A stretch of DNA of 64,000 nt, taken from contig NW_020289976.1 in assembly GCF_003144245.1 (NCBI RefSeq), positions 992,001-1,056,000 on the forward strand, read 5' to 3'. The notes below the pieces were generated by a model. The model had not been told where the DNA came from and did no database searches. It saw nothing but the letters and a program-made list of their open reading frames with translations. The stretch is from Jaminaea rosea (Eukaryota; Basidiomycota; Exobasidiomycetes; Microstromatales). Shown in pieces: positions 20,148 through 30,231 of the stretch; position 1 is the first letter of the stretch, and every line of letters begins with the position of its first letter. The position numbers and the translations under genes were made by a program.

Positions 20148-21542
20148 TCACATAGCGGGGTCATTGTACACATCGTAGCGTCCTGCATTGGAGAGACGTT
20201 GAAAAGGTTAGCTTGCGCAGCCTTTAATTTCTGGTGGATAGCCGCGATACTTACGCTGCCTAGTAATTGGAATGCCTGTGCGCACTTCCATGACCTCCTT
20301 TGGGTCGAGCTTCCACCGAACGATCGTCTCCTGCTCCTCAGTCGTAGCCACCACCTTCGCCCAGGGATCAGTGACAGTCGAGTGGCCCCACGCAGGGTAC
20401 GCCTTCTCCTTCTCAATAGCCTCCTGCGACGCTCTCGCCGGCGAGCAAGCGGCGACGTACATTTGATTGTCCATTGCCCTGCATCGCTGCAGGAGCTCCC
20501 AGTGGCGTGGCCCAGTGGTGGTATTGAATGCACCTGGGTAGATCATGACGCCTGCTCCCATGCGGGAAGCAATGGAAGCGAGCTCGGGGAAGCGCATGTC
20601 GTAGCAGATTGCGAGACCAAATCGACCGAGGGAGCACTCAAAGACGGTAACACGGTCACCCCCTGTGAGTGTGACGGACTCTTGGAAGGTCATCTTGCCT
20701 GGGATGTCGATGTCGAAGAGGTGCACCTGAGCGAGCATGAGGAGCAGATGTGTCAGTGAGCTGCCAAGGTCCTCGTTGGCATATCCGCGACTTCCTCTTA
20801 CCTTTCTGTGAATCGAGATGAGGCGTCCCTTCTGATCAAAGACGGTGGCGGTATTGAAGAGCTTGCCATCCTTGGCCACCCTCTCAGGGATGGACCCACC
20901 GACAAGCACGATGCCCAGCTCCCTAGCAATCCCACTCATGAACTTGATCGACTCGCTCTTGCACGCTTCGGTATCAATCTCGAGTGCCGCCCCGCCGAGT
21001 CCATCAACGCCCCAACGCTGAAGGAGAGCTTCCTCAGCCTGACCATCGCCCTCCTCATCCCTATCACGGGATCGCGAACCTCTGCGATCGATGGAACGTT
21101 TGATCCTCTCCCAAAGCCCACCGAAATCCTCTGCGTAGTCATTGAAGAAGTGCACGCCGTAAGGTGAATTCCAGCATTCAGGCAGGACGACCATATCTGC
21201 GCCTCCGTCCTGCGTGGCTGCCCTTTTGATGGCTTCGCGAGCATGGGAGATGTTGAAGCCCTTGTCGCGGGAGGTCTGGCCTAGCTGGACGAGGGCGAGG
21301 CGCGTGGGCTGAAGGCGAAGCTGTGGCTGGCGAGAGGACGACGGTGAGCGCCCGCTGGCAGAAGAGGACGAAGCCATTCTGACGGCGATGACGTTGGGTG
21401 ACGAGGTGATGAAAGGTGGATGAGGCAACGAGAAGCGTGGTGCAGCGAGGCAAGAAGGTGCGAGCAATGCTCTCTGAGCGAGTGATGAAGTTCTTGTCGC
21501 TCTCGAGGTTGTGATTGTCACCCGCGAAAGGGTGTTGAGCAT
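20148..21542 (-). CDS. NIT2: Omega-amidase / nitrilase NIT2-like
   Basis: C-N hydrolase of the Nit2 type, which hydrolyses alpha-ketoglutaramate and related omega-amides. Minus-strand exons are 21542-20802, 20726-20255 and 20182-20148, with introns of 75 and 72 nt. The first intron is in frame and would add 25 residues if retained. The catalytic triad is visible: Glu in LPECWNSPYG, Lys in HRKVHLFDIDIPGK (across the splice) and Cys in GLAICYDMRFPEL. The 35-nt last exon supplies the expected ending RRYDVYNDPAM. A charged insert of about 40 residues follows the first catalytic block. The ATG at 21542 gives 415 residues with a mitochondrial-type leader (LNTLSRVTITTSRATR). A second ATG at 21377 (MASSSSASG) would give a cytosolic 360-residue form. 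Confidence 0.92.
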
Positions 21543-22485
21543 ATGAGAAGAAAAAGAGAAGAAGAGTGGGGCAGGGCAGAGGCAAAGGGAGGTCCAAGAA
21601 GATCCGCAATCCATCGCCATCGCTTTCTCGCCTCGCCCGCCGCCTCCCCTTTCTCCAGAGCGCGCTTCGGTGTGCTCGAGAGTCGGTCTCGATGGGCGCG
21701 GAGGGCGCTGCCCGCTTTTTGCTCAGCCAATCTGCCCGCTTGTGCCGCGCTGCTTGGCCCCCCTTCTTCGCACGCTCGCGGATCTCACCTCGCTCGCTGC
21801 TGCCCACGACAAAAATGCGGGGTAGCAGGAGATGAGGAGCAGCCCGTTGTGAAGGGGAAAAAGGGGAGCATCCCCACTACGGGGACGTAAAAGCATCTCG
21901 TCTCGGCCATGAGAATCACAAGATTGATCGTCCGCGATTACTGATCGAACGCCGCCATCGCTGCAGCTTAGCCTAGCGCATCGTCATCTTTGATCGCCGG
22001 GAGGGACAAGTTGGGTCATGCGATTCTCGCTCCTTCGCATGAAAGGCAGTGCCACAAACTAGCTCCAAAAGGTGGGGTCCATGTGATGGCAACTCAGCGA
22101 GCAGACGAAGACGGAGCTTCATGTGGGTCTCACTTGGAACACCATGTCGAGGTACATCCTATCATAGCCGGCTGTACCGGAAGCCTTGTGTGAACGTGTG
22201 GGAGATGCGTGAGAGGAACAATCTCCTCACGGCAGGCCTTGAGTCGCTGACGGATGCCATTGGAGCACGGTCAGCGACGCAGCGCATAACCCAGAGTGTA
22301 CTCTGTCACAGCCTTGACGGTCTTCAAGAACTCAAGCATGGCCACGGGGATCCGGGCCAACGAAGGAGCTCGCTCAATTCACGCCAGTCCCGCCATCGTT
22401 GCCGCCAGTCCGATGCGGGCGAGTCCGTGCGCATCTTCTTGGCTTTCTTGCCCCTCGTTCCTTTTCTCCGTCATCAGTCGCTGCG
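21543..22485. other. Divergent intergenic region, 943 bp
   Basis: This region lies between NIT2 (minus) and dephospho-CoA kinase (plus). A further in-frame ATG for NIT2 exists at 21620, but its first 26 residues look untranslated. No other gene or RNA is seen. Confidence 0.4.
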
Positions 22486-23559
22486 ATGCTTGGTGAGCTG
22501 GACGGCAAACGACAGGCAGGAGTACTTCATCTCCAATCTAACGTTCTCTGCCTCTGATGACGATCGAAAGTCGTCGGCTTGACCGGTGGCATTGCCTCAG
22601 GTGAGCACCTTGGGCGACACTCCTCGCCCAACCTCGTACGTCCGCCTCCTCACCAGCCCTTTCCCCTCTCGCACCGCAGGCAAATCCACAGTCTCTCACC
22701 TCCTCAGCTCAAAGCATCAGATTCCGCTAATAGACCTCGACCTCCTAGCCCGGCAAGTAGTCCAGCCCAACGACCCCTCAGGCGCCCTCTCCCAACTTGT
22801 GGCTCACTTCGGACCAGCCATCATCAATCAAGAAGACGGCACGCTCAATCGTCCCGCGCTTGGTCGTCTGGCATTTGGCGATGGCAATGAGGAATCGCGA
22901 AAGGTTCTCAACAGGATTACGCACTCTGCCATCAGGAAGAGAATGGCCTGGCTCTTGTTCTGGAATTGGGTGAGCGGCGTCAAGGTGACAGTCGTGGATA
23001 CACCGTTGCTGGTCGAGGCAGGACTCTGGAAGTGGTTCGGGGCTGCAGTTCTTGTCTGGTGGTAAGCAGAAAAGGATCAAGGTCAACTGCCATCGTCCAG
23101 CATGGCTGACGATGCGACGTTTCCTCTCCTCCCACTAGCTCTCCCGAGGACCAGCTTTCCCGCATGCTAAGCCGCGATGGACCACAAGGCTTGACCGAGG
23201 ACGATGCCCGCTCCCGCCTCGCCTCACAATGGCCCCTTTCCAAGAAATTGCCCTACGCAGATATCGTTCTGGATAATTCGTCTGCCATATCTGGCAGCGA
23301 GAGTAGCAGCGGGCGTACAGGCCGTGCCTCGGAAGCGTTGGAGGCACAGGTGACCGACATGGTGCGAAGATGGCAACGAAGCTACTCTGGCCTGGTGGGC
23401 ACCCTGTGGTGGTTGGCTCAGTGGCTTTGCCCTCCTTTTACTGCCCTCACAGCTGGCTTGGCTATCCTTGAGAGGAGGGCAGGCGTGGCAAGAAGATTGA
23501 AAGAGGCGGAAGAGAGTGATCGACAAGGCGAGGAGAGAAGGAGTATGGGCAGCCAATAG
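22486..23559 (+). CDS. CAB5: Dephospho-CoA kinase
   Basis: Catalyses the last step of coenzyme A synthesis, phosphorylating the 3'-hydroxyl of dephospho-CoA with ATP. Exons are 22486-22492, 22571-22600, 22680-23061 and 23139-23559 (introns 78, 79 and 77 nt), for 279 residues. The first exon is only seven bases (ATGCTTG). Joined to the second it gives MLVVGLTGGIASG, and the third continues KSTVSHLL, so the P-loop GGIASGKST is split by an intron. Other family marks are IDLDLLARQVV, VTVVDTPLLVEAGLWKW, and VLVWCSPEDQLSRMLSRDG across the third splice. The C-terminus has a hydrophobic LVGTLWWLAQWLCPPF segment like the membrane-associating tail of fungal and animal homologues. It converges on NPC1 (89 bp). 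Confidence 0.93.
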
Positions 23560-23648
23560 ACGAAAGAGAAGATACTAATTCCGGTCAAAAGGGCCAGGCG
23601 GCCACAAATGCGAAAGCGAAAGTCATTGATACCTACAGCACTTCCGGC

Positions 23649-26600
23649 TCAGCGACTGCCCCCGCTGCCAATGCTGCCTCCCTCCTCGTCGTCTTCCTCG
23701 TCGTCGTCCTCTTCTGCTGTAAAAGGTCGATATTCCGCGGCATCCTGCGCTCTCAATAACCTTCTCCTCACTTCACTTTCCTCCTCATCGCTCGCATACC
23801 CACTCCCACCATAGTAGCTCAACAGCACGGGCAGGAGCACAAGACCGTGCAATGCTCCAAGCAGAATAAGCGCTGCCCACATCTTGGCATAGTAGAGCTT
23901 GAGAAGCTCAGACTTGGTGAGGGCGAGGACGGAGATGCCCACCAGCTTGGTTCCCGTAATGCCCGAGAGGACTGATCCGCCCACATCGACCAGAGCGGCC
24001 CAGGCTCTCTCGTCTCTCTCCTTCCCCGCCATAGGGTGGGAGCGGGGCAGGCTGGACGGAGCCTTCATGAATGCCTTGGCTACATGTGCTTGGAACTCGA
24101 CGCAGATGGCTGAGCAGACCGTCAGGTTGACCAAGGTGAGGGCGTTGAACCCAATGCCGGCAGCGCCCATGAAGCCCACCACGCCTGTGACGGCTGAGAT
24201 GACGCACGCGACTACTACAGCTGATGTACGCCAGGAGCCGAGCAGGACCCAGGTGATGAGGAAGATTGCGAGCCCGGCGCTGCTGAGGACCAAAGCGGCA
24301 GTCGTGCGTAGGTGCAGGTACTGGTCGAAGAAGATGGCAAAGATGCTATAGTGGAAGGTGGTCTGCGACGGGTTCGCCTCATTGATAGACTCGACTATTC
24401 TCTCCGCTGAGCGCAAGGCATCGATGAAGTCGGCTTGGGACCGCAAGGGCGTATGGTACGTCCTGAAGTGGCTTGCTGTGACCTCCTTGCCCTCAGCATT
24501 GATGTCTACCGCAGAGCTGTAGGACGCCTGTCCTCCCAGGGGGCAGTCTTCATTTGTTGGGCTCTGCAGCCAATGTCCCAAGTAGCGCATGAACTCCCCA
24601 TCCTCGGGCATGCCGTCCAGCGTGATGTTCCAGGGCGGCTCACGACCCTCGAAGCACGGCTTGCAGCGGAAGTCTGGGTCGCTTGGCAGGCAGAATTGGG
24701 AGGGGTTGGCCTTGCGTACTCGACAGCAAGACTCGAGTACAGGATTCAGGTAAGTAAGGAAGTCGTCCAGCCACGACGAAGCTGGCTCGGCAATGAAGGA
24801 GACGTCAGGGCGCTTGCGCTCCCCTTCGAGGACGTTTGCAACTGAAAGGTCAGCGCATGTTGTGAATCGTCCGCACAACTCTTGCTGGCCTGGACGGTGC
24901 GTCACGTCTGCTTGCGAGACAAAATAGGCCGGTGGACCCACATCGAGGAAGGCGTCTAGCGAATTGAAGTAGTCGCGAAGGTACGAGTCGGCAGGCAGGG
25001 CCAGACGCTGATCTAGACCCATCTCTACCTTGTGCGCTCCGATGAGGGAGAGGACAAAGAGGGCACTGAATGCCACCAGAACGAGCTTCTTGACAAAAGG
25101 CTTGACCAGTGTCGAGGCGTATGTGCGACGAATGAAGCGACCCAGCACTCCCTCGCTTGCGTGCGGTACCATGCTGCCTGAGCCGAGAGCGATGGCGCCG
25201 GGCAATTTGAGACAGGGCAAGCAGTCAATCCTGCTACTCTCCGTGCGATCGGCGTCGAGCTTCATAGCTGCGACGAAGCAGGTGCACTGCAGAAAGACGA
25301 CGATGAACATGCTCAGTGCCGCGTACAGCGCAAAATTGCGCACGGCTGGCATGGGGACGAGCGCGCCGATGAGGAAGGCCGAGATCTGCGTGCTGGCAGA
25401 GAGAAGGATTGACGGGCCCATACGTCCTAGAGAGCGCGCTGCTCGTTCGTTGGATGAGAGGTGGTAAGTGGGCTGCATTGCGCCGCTGTACTCCTCGTCA
25501 TCATCGTCCCCGTTCTCGAAGTCGAAGTCTGGCATAGAGGGCAAAGCCCCGCTGCGCGCCAGGCTAGCAGAAGAGTACGGGTTCGCCGTGCTAGCCAGCG
25601 TGGACTGGCGGTCCATCTCGTTAGACAAGAGGAAGATGTTGTCCACCCCGACCGCGAGCACGAGGAAGGGCAGCACCTCTGCGATGATCAGCGTCGTGCT
25701 CACACCAATGGCGGAGAGCAGGCCAATGGCAGAGGAGACGGACGCGAGGACCATGATGATGCCAAAGAGTCCCAGCGTGAACTTGGAGCGGACGAGCAGG
25801 CGATGCCGTGTAGGGAGGAAGCTGAGCCACTTGTTGCCCTGAGAATTGCCGCCTACAGGGCGATGACCGCCTCCACCGAGGGTCAAAGCAGCGTAGATGA
25901 ACATGAGGAGGTACGACGCGACAATGGTGGGCCCATCGGTGTTGGAAGAGCTGCCGAGCTCTTGCTGCAGGCTACTCTCCGTACTGATTGAGACCTCGAG
26001 GTCGAGTTCGCGGCGACGTCGTCCGAGATCATTCTCGGGCACGCCATGGATTCCGCCTGCGACGCCGAACAGGAAGTTCTCGAGAGTGCGCTCCCACTGC
26101 TGCGCCTTGGCTACCTCGGTTGCATTGAGCGAGTTGTTGACGACGTAAGTGACGACGGCGGAGCGAGCATCTGACGGTTGGCCGGGGCGGCCGTCTTCCG
26201 TGCTTCCGTTGGTAATAGTCGACGGTATACCGCCTAGGATGACATTCGACTTGAGGGGGGCGCCGAAGGGGGGCAGGCACTCGGCGGGGGCTTGGGCGCA
26301 GCGGTTCAGTCGATCTGCCCAATTTGTCTCGTCGATGCCTGACCCGTCGAGGTCGTCTTGAAAGTAGCCCAGCGGTGACTGGACAACGCAAATGCCTGGT
26401 CCAGTCGGCGAGAAGCAAACGTCTTCCAGCGTGTAGCCATCCGGCTCTGAGCGTAACTGGCCGACAGCAGCCTCGACGTCTTGCAACCACCGAAGTCGCT
26501 CAAAGTCCAACGCTTGCGGAAGCTGTCCCACCTCATTCAGCCTCTGCAGATGATCCGGGCTCTGCACAAAGGCCTTCGCCTCCGCATCCATGACGAAGAT

Positions 26601-28082
26601 CTGCTGCGTCCGGTAGAAGGGTCCAAAATGCTCATCGAAGTATTCTTTCCTCACCTTCGACTCCGAGTTGGGCGCCACCCAAAGGCGTACCGGGTCCGTT
26701 TCGACCACGAAACTCGACCAGCCGATATTGCACAGCGCGACGAGGATGAGCCCTCCGGCGAAGGTGAGAAGGGGAGCGTGGGTGACGAAAATGCCGAGCT
26801 TGTAGAAGGCGGAGTTGAGGAAATTGGCAAGAGCGTAGGAGCGCGGTTGCGTGGCGTCCATGGGGCCCGAGGCGAGGCCGCGGGAGAGGGTCGCATCGCT
26901 GCCCCAGCGCCCGAGGCCAGTGGCGCCAAGTAGGCCTCCGCCACCTGATCGTTCTGACGATGCACCATCTGAGCTTGGCCCGAGGCTGCCGCCCTCGCTC
27001 GGAGTGCCTTCCTCTTCGCCGCTAAGCCTGACTCGCTCGTACCCACTGCCCTCGCTTGCCACGCTAATCCCGCTGGCTCGATGCGTGATGCCCATGCGCC
27101 TTCGCCTCTTCTTCCTCGACTTGCCTGCACCGTATCCCACCATGGTGGCGAGGAGCGCCAGGGCATAGACGATGATGAGCGCAAAGCTATAGCACGAGAT
27201 AGCACCCACCGTGCACCTATCTCCCCTCTGCGGGGGATCGACGTGAGGCAGCACGGTGCACACATCTGGGCAGTCTACGCAGGCGCATCTCGAGGCCAGA
27301 TCCTCATCCGAGCACGCCCTTGGCGGGGGATCAAAGCTCGACTCATTGCCGTGTGGGAAGTTGATCTGGAAGGGCGACCCGACGAGGGGCTTCTCATCTC
27401 CCATGAATTTGAGGAACCCATCCGCTTCTTTTGCTCCTCCCCCGAGCAAGTCCATCGCAAACCCATTGGACGCTCCAAACTTGACGTCCTTGCAGCTATC
27501 GAAGAAGCCGCTGCGGAAGGCGTCTGATACCCAGTACTCGACACTCTTCACTGCAATGTCCCCGTCCGGTCCCGGATTCGACGTCTTCTGCGTACGCGAA
27601 ACGTCGAGGAATTGGGCCTGATTGGGTGAGCAGGTGAAAGAGCAGAAGAAGTTGCGGAAATTGTTCCGACAGGCAGGGCAAGAGGAGATGAGTGCCTCTG
27701 CTTGTTGGAGATTGGCAGATAATGCTTCTACTTGCGAAGAGGTACAGCATACGTCTCCTTGGGCGAGGTCGGGCCCGCAGACGGCTTCGATCTGCGAGCG
27801 CAATGCTGCGTCAGGGGCGCTGGCGGGGACGTGGTCGACGGCGCAGGGGAGTGAGGGGGAGAATAGACTGGCCTTGCCGCAGTCTCCGCGCATGACACAG
27901 CGACCTTCGCCTGGCTCATTGTCCAGAGAAGCCATGTTTGATGGTGGCGCGGTAGATGGCAGTGATGGTTGGGGAGCCAAAGATGTGATGCAGGGGCGCC
28001 TCGATTCGACGAGTCGGACGACGCTGTGGAGAAGCAGCGGACTGACGCGTCTGAGGCGCCTTTGAGCCCGGGCCACCGGCAT
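23649..28082 (-). CDS. NCR1: NPC1-type sterol transporter (Ncr1)
   Basis: Membrane protein of the vacuole/lysosome that moves sterol from the lumen into the membrane. It is one uninterrupted frame of 1477 residues. The Cys-rich N-terminal sterol-binding domain is clear: CVMRGDCGK, CCTSSQVEAL, CPACRNNFRNFFCSFTC. Then come a first membrane segment, the large luminal loop (LWVAPNSESKVRKEYFDEHFGPFYRTQQ in part), the sterol-sensing domain (about 770-990, including AVGVDNIFLLSNEMDR and an acidic insert before the STQISAFLIGALVP helix), a second luminal Cys-rich loop, and the last RND-like block with VVGFMGAAGIGFNALTLVNL. The C-terminus is acidic. The start is uncertain: from ATG 28082 the leader is basic and only weakly hydrophobic, and ATG 27935 (MASLDNEP) would lack a signal peptide altogether. 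Confidence 0.93.
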   Translation of the reverse strand: MPVARAQRRLRRVSPLLLHSVVRLVESRRPCITSLAPQPSLPSTAPPSNMASLDNEPGEGRCVMRGDCGKASLFSPSLPCAVDHVPASAPDAALRSQIEAVCGPDLAQGDVCCTSSQVEALSANLQQAEALISSCPACRNNFRNFFCSFTCSPNQAQFLDVSRTQKTSNPGPDGDIAVKSVEYWVSDAFRSGFFDSCKDVKFGASNGFAMDLLGGGAKEADGFLKFMGDEKPLVGSPFQINFPHGNESSFDPPPRACSDEDLASRCACVDCPDVCTVLPHVDPPQRGDRCTVGAISCYSFALIIVYALALLATMVGYGAGKSRKKRRRRMGITHRASGISVASEGSGYERVRLSGEEEGTPSEGGSLGPSSDGASSERSGGGGLLGATGLGRWGSDATLSRGLASGPMDATQPRSYALANFLNSAFYKLGIFVTHAPLLTFAGGLILVALCNIGWSSFVVETDPVRLWVAPNSESKVRKEYFDEHFGPFYRTQQIFVMDAEAKAFVQSPDHLQRLNEVGQLPQALDFERLRWLQDVEAAVGQLRSEPDGYTLEDVCFSPTGPGICVVQSPLGYFQDDLDGSGIDETNWADRLNRCAQAPAECLPPFGAPLKSNVILGGIPSTITNGSTEDGRPGQPSDARSAVVTYVVNNSLNATEVAKAQQWERTLENFLFGVAGGIHGVPENDLGRRRRELDLEVSISTESSLQQELGSSSNTDGPTIVASYLLMFIYAALTLGGGGHRPVGGNSQGNKWLSFLPTRHRLLVRSKFTLGLFGIIMVLASVSSAIGLLSAIGVSTTLIIAEVLPFLVLAVGVDNIFLLSNEMDRQSTLASTANPYSSASLARSGALPSMPDFDFENGDDDDEEYSGAMQPTYHLSSNERAARSLGRMGPSILLSASTQISAFLIGALVPMPAVRNFALYAALSMFIVVFLQCTCFVAAMKLDADRTESSRIDCLPCLKLPGAIALGSGSMVPHASEGVLGRFIRRTYASTLVKPFVKKLVLVAFSALFVLSLIGAHKVEMGLDQRLALPADSYLRDYFNSLDAFLDVGPPAYFVSQADVTHRPGQQELCGRFTTCADLSVANVLEGERKRPDVSFIAEPASSWLDDFLTYLNPVLESCCRVRKANPSQFCLPSDPDFRCKPCFEGREPPWNITLDGMPEDGEFMRYLGHWLQSPTNEDCPLGGQASYSSAVDINAEGKEVTASHFRTYHTPLRSQADFIDALRSAERIVESINEANPSQTTFHYSIFAIFFDQYLHLRTTAALVLSSAGLAIFLITWVLLGSWRTSAVVVACVISAVTGVVGFMGAAGIGFNALTLVNLTVCSAICVEFQAHVAKAFMKAPSSLPRSHPMAGKERDERAWAALVDVGGSVLSGITGTKLVGISVLALTKSELLKLYYAKMWAALILLGALHGLVLLPVLLSYYGGSGYASDEEESEVRRRLLRAQDAAEYRPFTAEEDDDEEDDEEGGSIGSGGSR

Positions 28083-28124
28083 TTCAACTTGTCAACTGAC
28101 CATGACCAAGCATCGCCGAGGACT
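28083..28124. promoter_or_regulatory. Very short divergent promoter, NPC1 / UPF0598
   Basis: Only 42 bp separate the two chosen start codons, which point away from each other. Either the two 5' leaders overlap in antisense, or NPC1 starts further downstream (27935). Confidence 0.4.
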
Positions 28125-29142
28125 ATGAGGATACGACTACAATCCGGCATTGGGACTTCAAGGTGGCAGCGAACACACCCCACTTTCACTCCCACAATAG
28201 CCAGACCTTCACGGCGAGGCTTCGCTACAACAGCAAAATGCTCTGGCCCGGCGAAAGGTGGCGAAAGCGATGAGCTGCCCCGCATGTACCGCTACGTTGT
28301 CGATGTGCATGGCCAGCTCTTCCTCTACGATACGGTGCCCAAGAATCTGACGAGCTGTGAGTGAACAAGAGACGAAGCCTCGACGGACGTCTTCTCTGAC
28401 CATAAGAAGCTCGCTCGTTCGCTCCCTCGCCCACCAGGCTTCAAAGATCCGCGCTTCCTCAACTTCTTCTTCGACCGTGTCAAGCAGTCAGGGGCGGCTC
28501 CAGATGCAGCAAGCAATGGCCATCAGCAATCGCCACCATCAGAATGGCACGAGGATTCCACCTTTCTCTCCTCGCTCCCATCCCCTCGACAGTCAAGCAT
28601 TCTGTCCTTAGCTCGTGAGCAGGGCTACGGGTGGATATCAGAATGCCAAGGAGAGTGGAACTTTGTAAATGTCGACGATGAGCACGGGACGCCAGTTGTG
28701 TTTCGAGGGCTGGTTGCGCCCACACAAGAAAGTGAGAACGATCAGGATGGAGGGCAAGGTAGCTTGACGTGGGGAGGAGATCGGACGATGCCGTTTCAGG
28801 TCGACAAGCTCAAGGTGTGCTCGTGAGTGGCAAGCGAGGAAGGGGTACGCAGAGGATGAGGAGCGTCGATGAACTTACCCTCATCACCTCTCGTCTTGCA
28901 GTCAATCAGGCTACCTCTACCACCCCTCGCCGTATCCGGGTACTCCCTCATGGCAGCGGCGTCTCGAGCGCTCCGACTCGCCACTAGCCTCTCCTTTCGG
29001 CCCCTACTCGCTCATCAGCTCTGACGTCGTCGTCACGCATTTCGCCTCTGATCTCGATGTAGACGAGAGCGGGGGTACGGTGCTCTGGCAAGGCAAGCGA
29101 TGGGAGGTTGGGATGCTACGGGAGGGAGATGTGGTGAGGTAA
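28125..29142 (+). CDS. UPF0598 (C8orf82-like) mitochondrial protein
   Basis: Member of UPF0598, a conserved family of unknown function. Exons are 28125-28356, 28438-28822 and 28902-29142 (introns 81 and 79 nt, GTGAGT donors), for 285 residues. The leader (MRIRLQSGIGTSRWQR to RRGFATT) looks mitochondrial. Family marks are YRYVVDVHGQLFLYDT, LTSCFKDPRFLNFFFDRV (across the first splice), the GYGWISECQGEWNFV block, MPFQVDKL, and SGYLYHPSP (across the second splice), then HFASDLD and VLWQGKRWEV near the end. The TAA at 29140-29142 follows GDVVR. An alternative splice (GTAACA donor at 29139, acceptor near 29195) would replace the stop with a tail reading IRVERSGAPYRLLVP and overlap the NDUFS4 3' end. 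I prefer the simple stop. Confidence 0.85.
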
Positions 29143-29254
29143 CAGGACCCTTCTACTTCACTCTGCTTGGTCGACGACAAAGTGTATCATTCTAGCATCC
29201 GCGTAGAGCGCTCAGGAGCGCCCTACAGGCTCCTGGTCCCTACTATCTGCGCGC

Positions 29255-29939
29255 CTACTTTGTGTGGTGAATCCTCAACTTCCTCGCATCGTATGAGTAG
29301 TTGCTGGCGTAGTTCTTTGGCCTGATCCTGGCACTCTTGGGCTCCTGCACGAAGTAGTTCCATCCTTGCTTCTCAACAAAGTGAATCGCATCCTCCTTGG
29401 TCTTGAACTGCATGTTAAGGTTGTGAACATAGTCTGCCGTGGAAGCCCATCCCATGAGTGGGTTCTCCCATCGGTCTGAGGATTGAATGAGGTCGAAGTT
29501 GACGCGCCAGTGGGCGATACCGGCTCGACCTGAGGAGTTGGCTGTCTTCGCGGGCTTGTAGATACGAACTGTGCGCTGATGAAGCTCAGCTAGTGGGGGA
29601 AGGGGCCGAGAGGAGAAGAAGAAGGTGTTGTCAGAGGAAGGTTCAAAGAATGAAGGTGATTGCTTGCGTCACGCCATACTCACCAGGCGCATCGCTGACG
29701 ATGTGGGCCTCAACAGCAGTGTCATTCCTCTCCCTCTGCTCAGTAGGCAGGTTCCTCTCCTCTCCACTGCCTGAGGCGGATGAGTTTGTTGCCGGCGTGG
29801 GGACAGAGCTGGACTTGGTGGAGACGTCGCATCGCAGTGCAGAGACGCTGAAGCCCCGACGAGCGACGGGGGGCATCGAAGAAGATGCGAGGGAAGCACC
29901 ACGCAAAGCGAGGGATGGTGTGAGCATTGATCGCATCAT
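29255..29939 (-). CDS. NDUFS4: Complex I 18-kDa subunit (NDUFS4)
   Basis: Accessory subunit of mitochondrial NADH:ubiquinone oxidoreductase that stabilises the electron-input module. Minus-strand exons are 29939-29684 and 29589-29255 (94-nt intron, GTGAGT donor), for 196 residues. The leader MMRSMLTPSLALRGASL to RRGFSVSA is a typical mitochondrial presequence. The mature part shows the family core: VRIYKPAKTANSSG, WRVNFD, DRWENPLMGWASTADY, FKTKEDAIHFVEKQGW, and the basic ending YASNYSYDARKLRIHHTK. Length and ending fit fungal orthologues. A further ATG three bases downstream (29936) would be equivalent. It is divergent from LSM12 and convergent with the UPF0598 gene. Confidence 0.95.
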
Positions 29940-30231
29940 GATGGCGTCGAGTCGAAGAGATGGAGGGGTTTGTGGTAGCGAGCGAGGTGCGGTTCGTCGA
30001 TTGGTCACACACACACACACACACTCGCTCGCTCGCCCCGCCATTGCTGGTCCGCCTCGAGTCGATGAGCCAGGTTCCGGTCCGGCCGGCAACGACGACG
30101 ACGATGAGGGCGTGCGAGCGGGCGGGCGGGAAGATGAGGCGCCCTTGAATGCGTCCCCGCATCCAAGGCAACCAACGAAGTAGTCAGTTCAACACACTCG
30201 ACGAAGTAATACGCTCCATCCCCACTCGATC
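29940..30231. promoter_or_regulatory. Divergent promoter NDUFS4 / LSM12 with a CA microsatellite
   Basis: This 292-bp region separates two divergent start codons. A run of about nine CA dinucleotides occupies 30006-30024 and is followed by CTCG repeats. Confidence 0.5.

Noticed and set aside
21543-21620. Longer N-terminus of NIT2 from ATG 21620
   Set aside because: The first 26 residues do not look like part of the leader. ATG 21542 begins a better mitochondrial presequence.
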